36,392 nt of DNA, taken from positions 1 to 36,392 of IMG/VR virus record IMGVR_UViG_3300010392_000555. The stretch is one strand, 5' to 3'. The DNA comes from a virus. Positions 15,800 through 24,070 of the stretch are shown one piece after another (positions within the stretch are counted from its first letter, which is position 1; every line of letters begins with the position of its first letter). The notes beneath the pieces were generated by a model, which saw only the letters and a list, made by a program, of their open reading frames with translations, made no database searches and was not told where the DNA came from. A program made the translations under genes and the position numbers.

Positions 15800-16272
15800 T
15801 GGCCTCCGCCTGGGGGCAGGCTTGGGGGCAGGCTTGGGGCAATGCCTGGGGAACGATTGCCGATGCAACCCCACCTGACCCGGAAACGGGCGGCAGCGGT
15901 GGGTCAAGCAACCGCAAAAGGGGCAGGCTTAGGGTTCCGCGATACGGCGCACAGCGGGTAGATGTCCTTGATTTGCCCCCTATTCCTGGGATTGAGGAAG
16001 AACCAGCCCCGGCAGTTGTAGCCAAACCAGCCAAAAAGACGCCAAAACCCATCACAATACGGTCTTTTGAGGCGTTGCCTCTACCCATACCAGAACCACC
16101 CAAGCCCATTGCGTCAACGCTGGTTTTTGACGATTTAGCAGCCCAATACGAGGAAAGACGGCAGGCCCGAGCAGACCAAAAACAGGAACAGTCACGCCTT
16201 GCAGAGCAGGAACGGCAGAGAATACGCCAGCAAATGCTAGACGATGAGGCCGCTTTTCTCCTTTTAATGTAG
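15799..16272 (+). CDS. Low-complexity protein with AWGQ/AWGN repeats
   Basis: This 157-aa protein opens with four tandem AWG repeats (AWGQAWGQAWGNAWG, residues 4-18), encoded by an imperfect 12-base direct repeat. The middle is rich in Pro, and the C-terminal helix rich in Arg, Gln and Glu (ARADQKQEQSRLAEQERQRI) is probably a coiled coil. Similar short repeats of small side chain + Trp or Phe + Gly occur at the starts of small phage proteins next to fibre-like genes. It starts with a TAATG overlap with the giant protein, so it is co-translated with it. Function is unknown. Confidence 0.6.
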   Translation: MASAWGQAWGQAWGNAWGTIADATPPDPETGGSGGSSNRKRGRLRVPRYGAQRVDVLDLPPIPGIEEEPAPAVVAKPAKKTPKPITIRSFEALPLPIPEPPKPIASTLVFDDLAAQYEERRQARADQKQEQSRLAEQERQRIRQQMLDDEAAFLLLM

Positions 16273-16393
16273 ATTGGCTTTGTGGCAACAGGTGTGCCGA
16301 AATAGTCACACAATTATTGACAAAGCGGTCTTCTTTATTCATTCTAATGCCACGCGATGTTGTCGCGGCCTCTAAACCTTCAAAGGGCTAAAA
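16273..16393 (+). promoter_or_regulatory. Intergenic region before scaffold: weak promoter and hairpin
   Basis: This 121-base gap is the longest between late genes. It has a consensus -35 TTGACA at 16317-16322, but the only -10-like matches (TCTAAT at 16343-16348) are spaced 20 bases away. A perfect 5-bp hairpin CGCGA/TCGCG lies at 16353-16367. A promoter or processing site for the scaffold-coat unit is plausible but not proven. Confidence 0.3.
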
Positions 16394-17206
16394 GTGGAAG
16401 ACAGTTCCCAACCGCTGCCAGCGGATGAGGCTGAACCTTTAGAGGCAGAAGGCACAGAGCCTGAAGCCGAAGAAGAAGCCGAACCCGCCGAATCGTCCGA
16501 ATCAGCACCGGATAGCGAACCCGAGGAAAAAAAGACCGAGTTCACTCCTGAGCAACAGGAGGTCTTCAATAAGGTAATTGGTGAGAAGACCTTCAAGCAG
16601 AGGGAGGCGGAGCGCAAACTTCAAGCGGCAGAGAAAGAACTTGCCGATCTCCGCGCTAAACTACCGCAAGAGCAACGTCCCCAAATTCCTCAAATGCCGG
16701 ACCCCTACGATGCCGACTATGACAAGAAGGTGTTGGAACGGGATAAGGCGATTAAAGAGCAGGCAGCGTATGACGCCAGGCAACAAACCCTGCAAGAGCA
16801 GGAAGCCAACGCCATACGGATGCGGCAGGAGGCTCAACAGGCTGAATTGGTCAAACGTGCTACCACGTATGCGGAACGAGCAGAGAAAATGGGGATTGAC
16901 TCCAATGATCTGCAAAACTCCGCTAACGCATTGGCGCAATACGGGATCAGCGATGATCTAACCCAATTCATCCTGAAGGACGATCAAGGCCCGTTGCTAA
17001 CCACATATTTAGCACGGAATCCGGTCGCCCTAGAGGAGTTGCAAGGTCTTAGCCCGATTGAGTTGGGCCATCACATTGCGGTTTCTATTAAGCCAAATCT
17101 CGCACCTGCTAGGACTAGAACCCAGGCCCCCGACCCGCCTGATGTTCTGGACGGCGGTGGTTCACCACCAACAGAACGCGGGCCAAAGGGAGCCACCTAT
17201 GAATAG
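16394..17206 (+). CDS. Scaffolding protein
   Basis: This 270-aa protein is strongly acidic at the N terminus (many Glu and Pro in residues 1-45), with a predicted coiled coil at about 50-170 and a C-terminal Pro/Gly-rich end. It lies directly before the coat gene, as scaffolds do in P22-like phages, and has the expected charged, helical, low-complexity composition. The start is a GTG at 16394, with AAAGGG about eight bases upstream. The sequence does not closely resemble P22 gp8 by eye; position and composition carry the call. Confidence 0.8.
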   Translation: MEDSSQPLPADEAEPLEAEGTEPEAEEEAEPAESSESAPDSEPEEKKTEFTPEQQEVFNKVIGEKTFKQREAERKLQAAEKELADLRAKLPQEQRPQIPQMPDPYDADYDKKVLERDKAIKEQAAYDARQQTLQEQEANAIRMRQEAQQAELVKRATTYAERAEKMGIDSNDLQNSANALAQYGISDDLTQFILKDDQGPLLTTYLARNPVALEELQGLSPIELGHHIAVSIKPNLAPARTRTQAPDPPDVLDGGGSPPTERGPKGATYE

Positions 17207-17215
17207 AGGCTCAAC

Positions 17216-18487
17216 ATGGCTAACAACTTTGATTCCAACTTCACACGAAAACTTGCTCGCGTGTTCTTGGAGAAATTCGACAGCGAACGCGTCCTTTCCA
17301 AGAACGTAAACACTCAACTCCTAAAGGGTAAATTCGACCCATCGACCGGCTCGAACGTAGATTTTAAGCGGCCTACTGATTACACGTCAGTCCGTACCGC
17401 TGCCGGTGACATATCCTCAAACTCCGCATCCGACATCATCACAGGTAAGGCAACGGGTACGGTTCAGAACTACTTCACGGCTCATGTGAATTACAATGAA
17501 GCCGATGAAGCCATCAAAATGGACCAACTCGACCAGTTGCTTGCGCCCATGGCGACCCGCATCAAGACAGACCTTGAGGTGGATTTTGCCGATTACATGA
17601 TGAAGAACTGCAACCTTGTTGCCGGTTCAGTCGGTCAAGGCGTCTCCACCTGGGACCACGTTGCCGAGGCCGGTGCATTAATGCAATCTGTTGGTGTGCC
17701 GATGGATGCCGCATGGTGTTATGCGGTGAATCCGTGGACCCAACGCAGCTTGGCAAGCAATCAACGCTCGCTTTCGTCTGGCCCTGACAGTCTTGTTGGG
17801 TCAGCCCACGAGCGGGCCGTTATCACCCGCAACTTTGCTGGTTTTGACGTGATGACCGCCACAACGCTGTCAAGCTACACCACAGGCTCCGGCGCAGACT
17901 TTGCCGGTGTAGTGGCTTCAAACCCAGATGTGACCTATGTGACGGCAAAAGACACCTTCACGCAGACCATCGCGGTTTCCGGTATTACGGCAAGCCTTGC
18001 CATCCCGGCAGGCCAACCCGTTACTATCGCCCGCAATCGCCTCAATCTGTCAACCCGTCAGACCATCCTTGACGAGACAGGCACAGCGGTTACGTTTACG
18101 GGTGTTGTCACCGAGGCAGCTACGGCCAACGGCTCCGGTGAAGCAACAATCACTATCGCCGGTCCTGCCATCTTTGAATCAGCCGGGGCGTACAACACCA
18201 CCTCTGCAGCGGTTGTTTCGGGTGATGTCATTACCTTTGGCGGTGCTCAGAACACGACCATTCAACCCAACTTGTTCTGGCATCCACAGGCGTTCGCCAT
18301 CGGCTCTGTACCCATGAAGAAGCTGAACTCCACGGACACCATTGCGACTACTGAAGACGGTCTGCAATTCCGTGTCTCGAAGGGGACCAGCTTCCTTGAG
18401 AACAAGCAGCTTGTCCGGTTTGACTTCCGACCGGCATACGCCACGCTCAATCCGTTCTTTGCGGGTCAGAGTTACGGCTACACCTAA
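17216..18487 (+). CDS. Major coat protein, P22 gp5-like
   Basis: This 423-aa coat is close to the P22 coat length (430). Recognisable P22-coat features are the N-terminal helix with NFDSNFTRKLARVFLEKF, the VDFKRPTDY and FTAHVNYNEADEAIK segments, a mid-region insertion domain (about 220-330, beta-rich, with ITIAGPAIF), and the C-terminal WHPQAFAIGSVPMKKL, QLVRFDFRP and LNPFFAGQSYGY block. It assembles the T=7-type shell on the scaffold. It starts ten bases after the scaffold stop and is followed by a strong terminator, consistent with high expression. Confidence 0.93.
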   Translation: MANNFDSNFTRKLARVFLEKFDSERVLSKNVNTQLLKGKFDPSTGSNVDFKRPTDYTSVRTAAGDISSNSASDIITGKATGTVQNYFTAHVNYNEADEAIKMDQLDQLLAPMATRIKTDLEVDFADYMMKNCNLVAGSVGQGVSTWDHVAEAGALMQSVGVPMDAAWCYAVNPWTQRSLASNQRSLSSGPDSLVGSAHERAVITRNFAGFDVMTATTLSSYTTGSGADFAGVVASNPDVTYVTAKDTFTQTIAVSGITASLAIPAGQPVTIARNRLNLSTRQTILDETGTAVTFTGVVTEAATANGSGEATITIAGPAIFESAGAYNTTSAAVVSGDVITFGGAQNTTIQPNLFWHPQAFAIGSVPMKKLNSTDTIATTEDGLQFRVSKGTSFLENKQLVRFDFRPAYATLNPFFAGQSYGYT

Positions 18488-18498
18488 GACTGACAAAG

Positions 18499-18529
18499 CC
18501 GGGGGCCACGTGCCCCCGGTTCCCCTTTT
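18499..18529 (+). terminator. Intrinsic terminator after the coat gene
   Basis: An 8-bp GC stem (18499-18506 with 18512-18519, CCGGGGGC/GCCCCCGG) with a 5-nt loop is followed by TTCCCCTTTTC. It probably reduces, rather than stops, transcription into the connector genes and so keeps coat in excess. The tail T-run is interrupted by C, so termination is likely partial. Confidence 0.75.
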
Positions 18530-18545
18530 CTAGTTTGAGGTATGT

Positions 18546-18698
18546 ATGCCAGACACAATCACATGGACCCGTCCAAGCGGGTCAACAATCACCACAAGTT
18601 CAAGCGTTGAAAGCGTTAAACTTGCCGCAAAGGCCGGGTGGGAACCCAAAAAAAGCAAACCGGCCCCGGCAAAAAAGACAGCCAAAAAGTCTGACTAG
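18546..18698 (+). CDS. Small Lys/Ala-rich protein (50 aa)
   Basis: ATG 18546 to TAG 18696-18698 gives 50 residues: a short strand-like start (MPDTITWTRPSGSTITT), a helix with VKLAAKAGWEP and a Lys/Ala/Pro tail (KKSKPAPAKKTAKKSD). Small proteins with a TW-x-P-S-G start and an A-x-x-x-GW helix are common after phage coat genes. It has a good ribosome site (TGAGG), and the next gene starts two bases after its stop. It may be a head or DNA-associated basic protein; function is not known. Confidence 0.65.
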   Translation: MPDTITWTRPSGSTITTSSSVESVKLAAKAGWEPKKSKPAPAKKTAKKSD

Positions 18699-18700
18699 AC

Positions 18701-19198
18701 ATGGCGACAGTCTCCCAGGTTGCTAACGCTTCACTGAAACGCATTTTAGTCCAAGCCTCTGAAGCTCCTCTGGAAGCCGATGAGTATGAGGACTTCATGT
18801 TTGCGTTGAATAACTACATGCTCGCCCTGGATGCCGAGGGGGTTACCCTGGGCTTTACTGAAGTGAGTAGCCTGGGAGATACCGTCACTGTGCCGACAGG
18901 CGCGTTGCGCGGCATCATTGCCAACATGGCGATTGAGGTTGCACCTGACTACAACGGGGTCGTTACGCCCGGTTTAGCGAAGGCCGCACAGGAAGGCATG
19001 AAGGTAATGCGTCTGATTGGTCAAACCATCAGCGCCACATCTTACCCGTCCACGCTTCCCCAGGGCAGCGGCAATGAAGATTCAGACACATACTCAACCA
19101 GTCATTACTACTCCGGGGCCTCTGAGGCCGAAATCCTTGCCGAAACCACCGGGGCTATTGGTCTGGAAGACAACACAGCATCGGTTTCGTCAGCATGA
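18701..19198 (+). CDS. Tail accessory / head completion protein, P22 gp4-like
   Basis: This 165-aa protein matches the P22 gp4 group in size, place and layout: an N-terminal helix (ASLKRILVQASEAPLEADEY), a FALNNYMLALDAEGV helix, a TVPTGALRGIIANMAIEVAP segment, and a Gly/Ser-rich C terminus. It binds below the portal ring and begins closing the channel after packaging. It is followed, after one gene, by a gp10-like protein as expected for the P22 tail machine. Its end overlaps the next start by four bases. Confidence 0.8.
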   Translation: MATVSQVANASLKRILVQASEAPLEADEYEDFMFALNNYMLALDAEGVTLGFTEVSSLGDTVTVPTGALRGIIANMAIEVAPDYNGVVTPGLAKAAQEGMKVMRLIGQTISATSYPSTLPQGSGNEDSDTYSTSHYYSGASEAEILAETTGAIGLEDNTASVSSA

Positions 19199-20043
19199 CT
19201 ATTTCAGCACAAGGCCGCAAAAAGTCTAATTTCCCCGTTGTAACTACCGTACCGGCAGGGGCAACGCTGGATTTTGTCTCTGGTTCGACTAACTACAAAA
19301 TCACCAAGGCCAATTTTATTACAGAGATGGGGGCCACAGGTTCACTGACAGCGGTTGGTGCATCTGGCAGGACTGACATTCTCACAGGCTCCGGTTCTGC
19401 TTATGAAATCAGAGGTCTTGAGGACGGGGCAGGCATCACCTGTTCAGTAAGTGGTGATGATGGCATTGAGGTTAAAGTCAATTTCACCCAAGAGGCATCC
19501 TATACAGCGCTTTGTGATGATTTCACGGTTGCATCGCCCATAATTGCCTCACTGAGGGGCGGTGCGGGCATCTCGGTTGCCAAGGCATCCAACATCATCA
19601 CAATCACCAACACGGGGCCATTTCCCTACGGCATAACCACCATGCAGGGCAACACCACGGCCACAACCATTTCAGTAGCAGGGACGCCTGTTTTGGCTGC
19701 TGGGACTTGGGTGGTAGGGGCTGCTGATACTTTCACCCCGTCCACAGGTGGGCGGCTGACCTATACCGGAGCAGATGACTACGTTGCCACGATTGATGCA
19801 TCAGTAACAATCCTCAGGGCCGTTGGAACAGGTGAGATTGATGTAACGGCGCGGATATATAAGAACGGGGCGACGGTTGCAGCGTCTGAGGTGCTTGCAA
19901 CGTGCAGCGATACGCTAAAGGCGAACCTAACACTTCCCTACAAACTTTCTCTTTCTCAGAATGATTATATTGAGATTTACGTCACCAATGAGGACGGCAC
20001 CGACAACATCACCGTGACAGATGCAATTTTTAGGGTTGTATGA
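19195..20043 (+). CDS. Beta-rich virion protein inserted between gp4-like and gp10-like genes
   Basis: This 282-aa protein is rich in Thr, Ala, Gly and Ile. The first 150 residues look like short beta repeats (GRTDILTGSGSAYEIRGLED). The last 120 residues (TPVLAAGTWVVGAADTFTPS through IEIYVTNEDG) look like a single jelly-roll domain of the kind that trimerises at fibre tips. It lies where P22 has no extra gene, between gp4 and gp10. It overlaps its neighbours by four bases on each side. A fibre or decoration role is inferred from composition. Confidence 0.55.
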   Translation: MTISAQGRKKSNFPVVTTVPAGATLDFVSGSTNYKITKANFITEMGATGSLTAVGASGRTDILTGSGSAYEIRGLEDGAGITCSVSGDDGIEVKVNFTQEASYTALCDDFTVASPIIASLRGGAGISVAKASNIITITNTGPFPYGITTMQGNTTATTISVAGTPVLAAGTWVVGAADTFTPSTGGRLTYTGADDYVATIDASVTILRAVGTGEIDVTARIYKNGATVAASEVLATCSDTLKANLTLPYKLSLSQNDYIEIYVTNEDGTDNITVTDAIFRVV

Positions 20044-21491
20044 CCTACGTAGACCTCCCCCTAACCAACGGCTTCTATGTTAGCCGCTCTTTGCCTGTCT
20101 CAGCCCAGGGCTGTGCTAATTGGTACGTGAACCCTGTTAAGTCTGGGTTGGCGAGCGAAGTGCTGTTTGGCACTCCAGGGCTGTCTCAGTTGGCAACGGT
20201 TGGCGGGCGCAGTTTTGCCAATCGCGGCTCGCACGTTATGAACGGTATTCCCTATTTTGTGCAGGGCGAGCGGTTATTTCGCCTTGATCGGACGGTTTCA
20301 GGAACAACCGAAACCTTCTCCACCACCTTGATTGGTGCAATATCCGGCACAGGCCGGGTTAGCATGACCGATAACGGCACGCAGTTGATGATTCTGGTTC
20401 CAGGCGGCACGGGCTACATTTACACCGTGGCGGGCGGTCTTGTTGAAATCACGGATGCAGACTTTACGGCCAACGGAAACCCTCAGTATGCGGTTTATAT
20501 TGACGGCTATTTTGTCTGCACCACCGACAGCAAAAAATTCATCGTTTCGGCTCTTAATGATGGGACCAGCTACAATGCGCTTGATTTTGGCAGCGCGGAG
20601 GCAGACCCGGACGATATTGTTGCGCCCCTGGTTCACCGCAACCAACTCTTTATTGGCGGTTCTGAAACCATCGAGGCATTCCAGAACATAGGCGGCACTG
20701 ATTTTCCGTTTCAGCGGGTGCCGGGTTTTGTCATGGACAGTGGCGTTGCTGCCCCTCTTTCAACCGTCAACGCACATGGGACAGTCTATTGCATTGGCGG
20801 GGATGTAAACGAAAGCCCCAACGTCATTGCCTTTGATGGCAACAATATGGTCCCCGTTTCCGATGATGGCATTGATCTTGTATTGCAGGAATTGACGGCA
20901 GAAGAACTGTCACAGGTCTACGGGTTTTCATATAGCCAGGAGGGAGCCAAGTTTGTTGGTTGGGTGCTGCCTAACACTTGCGTTGTCTACGAGGCCACAA
21001 GCGGCAAATGGCATGAGCGAAAGTCACAAATCACGGATTCTCTAGGGACAGTCAACACCCGGTGGCGCGTTCAATCTCTTGTCTCTGCTTATGGCCGCAT
21101 CATTGTTGGCGACAGTCAGGATGGCCGGATTGGTGAGATGAGCCTGGACCATTACAGTGAGTATGGCACCCCGATAATTCGGGACATCTGCACGTTGCCA
21201 TTCAGCAATCAATCAAAGCCGGTGTTTTTTCCATCTATCGAATTGACCATGGAAAGCGGGGTTGGTGATAGCACAACCACAACGCCAAAAATGACCATGA
21301 TGAGGTCGAAGGATGGCAAGACGTGGACTGCGGCCCGGATTAGGGAGTTTGGCAAAGAGGGTGAATATACGCGGCGCGTTGTGTGGCGGCGTAATGGTCG
21401 CGCAGATCGCTTTGAGATTTTCCGTTTTCAAATGTCAGACCCGGTAAAGCCGGTGATGATTAAACTTCAAGCCGATGTGGTGGGGGCCTGA
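20040..21491 (+). CDS. Tail accessory / packaged-DNA stabilisation protein, P22 gp10-like
   Basis: This 483-aa protein agrees with P22 gp10 in length (about 470) and in repeated beta-propeller-like segments. Its start, TYVDLPLTNGFYVSRSLP, and CANWYVNP soon after are characteristic, with later HRNQLFIGGSETIEAFQN and GWVLPNTCVVYEA in line. It forms the ring between gp4 and the needle and seals the capsid. It overlaps the preceding and following genes (ATGA, TGATG), so the connector genes are translated as a chain. Confidence 0.87.
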   Translation: MTYVDLPLTNGFYVSRSLPVSAQGCANWYVNPVKSGLASEVLFGTPGLSQLATVGGRSFANRGSHVMNGIPYFVQGERLFRLDRTVSGTTETFSTTLIGAISGTGRVSMTDNGTQLMILVPGGTGYIYTVAGGLVEITDADFTANGNPQYAVYIDGYFVCTTDSKKFIVSALNDGTSYNALDFGSAEADPDDIVAPLVHRNQLFIGGSETIEAFQNIGGTDFPFQRVPGFVMDSGVAAPLSTVNAHGTVYCIGGDVNESPNVIAFDGNNMVPVSDDGIDLVLQELTAEELSQVYGFSYSQEGAKFVGWVLPNTCVVYEATSGKWHERKSQITDSLGTVNTRWRVQSLVSAYGRIIVGDSQDGRIGEMSLDHYSEYGTPIIRDICTLPFSNQSKPVFFPSIELTMESGVGDSTTTTPKMTMMRSKDGKTWTAARIREFGKEGEYTRRVVWRRNGRADRFEIFRFQMSDPVKPVMIKLQADVVGA

Positions 21492-21748
21492 TGCCGCGCA
21501 TTGTCCCACCTAACGCCGGTCAGCCGATTGTGGACGCCCGAGGTAGACCACACCAAACCTTCCGGGCATGGAGCGCACTTGTAAGCCGTCAGGGCATCAT
21601 TACCGGGTCAGGAACGCCCGAGGCGACCGTGGACGCACCTCAGACCAGCCTGTACATGGATACGAGCGGGGCGGCTGGTAGCGTGCTGTATATCAAGCGG
21701 GACACTGATATTGCGGGCGACACGACGAAAGGATGGGTGTTGGTATGA
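21491..21748 (+). CDS. Small virion-type protein (85 aa)
   Basis: This 85-aa protein contains TSLYMDTSGAAGSVLYIK followed by a GD-rich end and GWVLV. This is a motif common to the trimerised strands of phage fibre and needle-like proteins (SLY-x-x-x-x-G-x-G-x-x-LY-x-K). It sits where P22 carries the needle gene gp26, but it is too short to be a full gp26. It overlaps both neighbours by a few bases. A tail-tip or fibre-attachment part is the likely role; confidence in function is low. Confidence 0.55.
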   Translation: MPRIVPPNAGQPIVDARGRPHQTFRAWSALVSRQGIITGSGTPEATVDAPQTSLYMDTSGAAGSVLYIKRDTDIAGDTTKGWVLV

Positions 21749-22215
21749 TTGCCGAGCGCACGTATGACCCTGAATTGGTTAAATCCATTCTGACCCGGCC
21801 TGAAATTTACGAGACGATTGCAGAGGAAGGTTCTGGGGCCTTTGAGCCTGATATGGACCGCAATGTATGGCTGGCCATGCTTGTCCCTGAGATTGTCGGC
21901 ATTTACCAGATTGAGAGAATTAACGGCATTACGGCTCAAATTCATGCTAATGTGTTGCCGGAATATCGCAAGCGTTACTCAAAAGACACAGGCTGGGCTG
22001 CATTAGGATGGGTCATGGATAACCTGCCAGAAATACACAAGCTGATTGCGGTTATTCCTGTGATTTATCCGAATGTGCGGGATTTCACCTGCTCGTTTGG
22101 TTTTGTTGAGGAAGGCTTGAATAGGCAGAGCTACCAGAAAAACGGTGCCATCCATGACCAATGGATTTTAGGCATCACGCGTCCCGAGATTGGAGAGCAA
22201 AAATGGGCGGCATAG
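21745..22215 (+). CDS. GNAT-like phage protein (P22 gp14 / DUF2824-like position)
   Basis: This 156-aa protein (ATG 21745, ATGA overlap) reads as a GNAT-fold protein: a mixed alpha/beta sequence with NVWLAMLVPEIVGIYQI, ITAQIHANVLPEYR (beta4-beta5-like) and a RDFTCSFGFVEEGLNRQSYQ end that resembles the acetyltransferase C-terminal strand. In P22-like phages a GNAT-like gp14 (DUF2824) lies just before the ejection genes, so position supports this. A typical Q/RxxGxG/A acetyl-CoA loop is not obvious, so enzyme activity is uncertain. Confidence 0.6.
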   Translation: MIAERTYDPELVKSILTRPEIYETIAEEGSGAFEPDMDRNVWLAMLVPEIVGIYQIERINGITAQIHANVLPEYRKRYSKDTGWAALGWVMDNLPEIHKLIAVIPVIYPNVRDFTCSFGFVEEGLNRQSYQKNGAIHDQWILGITRPEIGEQKWAA

Positions 22216-22694
22216 TTAAAAGCATCTTTGGTGGTAAGGATAAAAGCCAGCAAAGAGAACAGATCAAGGCTAATGCCGAAAACAAGGCTTTATTCAAAGA
22301 GCTTGCGGAACAGTCCTCGACCGATGCTAAGGCTCTGCTGGGGTCTTCGGATGATAACCGCAACATTGCCTTTCAGCAGACGCTTGATTTGCTTGGTGGC
22401 ACCATTCCAACGCGCCTTGGAGCCTTTCAGCGCGGGAATGTAGGTGCTCAGAACCAGCTTATCGCCGGATTGCCGATGATTCAGGCCGCTATCATGGGGC
22501 AGCCCTTCGACATGAGTGCGCTACAGCCTACCAAGGTTTCGTATAACACTGATTACGCGACCCAGACGCTGCCGCAGTTCCAGACAAGCGCCCAAGCCTT
22601 AACCCCACCGGAAAGCGCCCAACAGCCTGATTTGTCCACGCTGTTGCAACAAGCCTATTCCGGGCAGTTCAATGGAGGGCAGTTCAATGGCTAA
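22203..22694 (+). CDS. DNA ejection protein, gp7-like
   Basis: This 163-aa protein begins MGGIVKSIFGGKDKSQQREQ, the short Gly/Lys opening common to podovirus ejection proteins. A helical middle and a Gln/Pro/Thr-rich C-terminal half follow (NGGQFNG at the end). ATG 22203 has GGAG upstream. It is likely the first of four proteins ejected ahead of the DNA (22203-27396). The end overlaps the next start at 22687. Similarity to P22 gp7 rests on position, size and the N terminus. Confidence 0.65.
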   Translation: MGGIVKSIFGGKDKSQQREQIKANAENKALFKELAEQSSTDAKALLGSSDDNRNIAFQQTLDLLGGTIPTRLGAFQRGNVGAQNQLIAGLPMIQAAIMGQPFDMSALQPTKVSYNTDYATQTLPQFQTSAQALTPPESAQQPDLSTLLQQAYSGQFNGGQFNG

Positions 22695-24069
22695 TATGAG
22701 CCTTAACGTAGCCCAACTCTTGCAGGGTGGTCAGCTTCCCCCTGAGTTATTGGCGCAGTTGCAGAATGGTGGAACGCCTGCCGCACAGCCACCCACGGCA
22801 GTTCCCGCACCGGCACCAACCCAGACGCTTCCGGCACAGCCACCTGCGCCTGTACCTAATCAAGCCGCAACAGCAGCACCACAGGTTCAGTATGGCCAGT
22901 CAGACCCATTGCAGACAATGACCCCGCCATTGCCACAGAATGCCGTTCCACAGCCCCCACAAGGCCCACAGACGGGCTTGATGGGTTCAGAGGCCGCACT
23001 ACAAGGAGGCGCTCAAGGTGCGCTCTCAGCGCTCATGCAGGGCTATGGACAGGCCCAAACAGGATTGACGGCCCGTAACCAAATGACGCCGGTTGGCCCA
23101 GCCAATATGGGTCAGGTTAATAGTGCCTTCGATCAGGGCCGCAGCGGTGTCAATTCTGCTATCAATCAGGGTGTTAATCAGGCGACAGGGTATCTTGACC
23201 CATACGCCGCGCAGGGTGCGCCCGCGCTTAACATGCAGGCGGCATTGTCCGGTGCGCTCGGGGGTGATGCACAACGCGAAGCGTATGCGAATTACAATGA
23301 ATCACCGGGTCAGCAATATCTAAGAGAACAATCAGAACGCGCCTTATTGCGTAATCAGGCCGCGCTTGGTGGCCTTGGTGGAGGTCGTGTCCGTCAGGAG
23401 TTGCAGCGCCAAGCCCAGGGTTTAGCGGCACAGGACTTCCAGAACAATTTCAACCGTCTTGGCAGCGTAGCCCAGGCGGGTCAATCGGCAGCGGGTCAGC
23501 AAGCAGGCATAACAGGGCAACTCCGGGGTCAGCAAGCAGGGCTTATAGGGCAGATGGCCGGTCAGCAAGCCGGTATTGCCGGAAACCTCGAAGGCCAACG
23601 CATGGGGCTACAGAGTCAGATTGCCGCCCAGAACATGCAGAATGAGAACGCCCGTAAATTAGCGCTTGCTAATATTGCATCAAACACCGGCCTGAATGCG
23701 GCTGATATTGCGTATAAGACCGGGGCGAACGTTGCCGGTGGGCGTGACCGTGCGGGCAGTAATATCGCCAATGCGGTTGGTGGCACATTGTCAGCCCTTG
23801 CAAATCTGTCTAATCAGCAGGGCCAGGGGATTTCCGATACGATTGGCTCAACAGCGGGTGACTTGGCAAACATCATATCCGGTGCCGGTCAGCAGCAGTC
23901 CACATCACAGCAAAACCTTGCCACCATCCTTGCCAACATCTCAGCAGGCCAGGGTTCGCAGGTTGCCTCTCTGCCGGGTATCCCAGGCATTCAAGAGACA
24001 GGCGGTATTCTTGGGAATGTGGGCAACTTCCTGAGTGGTGTTGGTTCAGTGATGAGTCCGGGAGTTTGA
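22687..24069 (+). CDS. Ejection-type protein, Gln/Ala/Gly-rich with GQQAG repeats
   Basis: This 460-aa protein (ATG 22687, strong ribosome site GGAGGG) has a Pro/Ala/Gln-rich N-terminal third. Its central region, at about 260-330, is made of repeated GQQAGI/L and GQLRGQQAGLIGQMAGQ units, followed by an Ala/Asn-rich helix and a Gly/Ser/Gln-rich C terminus. It has no signal peptide and only short hydrophobic runs. Such low-complexity, helix-forming proteins are typical of the injected internal proteins between gp7- and gp16-type genes. Homology cannot be read by eye; the call rests on context. Confidence 0.6.
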   Translation: MANMSLNVAQLLQGGQLPPELLAQLQNGGTPAAQPPTAVPAPAPTQTLPAQPPAPVPNQAATAAPQVQYGQSDPLQTMTPPLPQNAVPQPPQGPQTGLMGSEAALQGGAQGALSALMQGYGQAQTGLTARNQMTPVGPANMGQVNSAFDQGRSGVNSAINQGVNQATGYLDPYAAQGAPALNMQAALSGALGGDAQREAYANYNESPGQQYLREQSERALLRNQAALGGLGGGRVRQELQRQAQGLAAQDFQNNFNRLGSVAQAGQSAAGQQAGITGQLRGQQAGLIGQMAGQQAGIAGNLEGQRMGLQSQIAAQNMQNENARKLALANIASNTGLNAADIAYKTGANVAGGRDRAGSNIANAVGGTLSALANLSNQQGQGISDTIGSTAGDLANIISGAGQQQSTSQQNLATILANISAGQGSQVASLPGIPGIQETGGILGNVGNFLSGVGSVMSPGV

Positions 24070-24070
24070 T

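Noticed and set aside
15786-16313. 175-residue open frame on the minus strand
   Set aside because: Antisense to the AWG-repeat gene; its Ser/Arg/Pro-rich sequence is the mirror of that gene.
16317-16348. Strong sigma70 promoter before the scaffold gene
   Set aside because: The -35 is a consensus match, but the best -10 is weak and at poor spacing; kept only as a low-confidence regulatory region.
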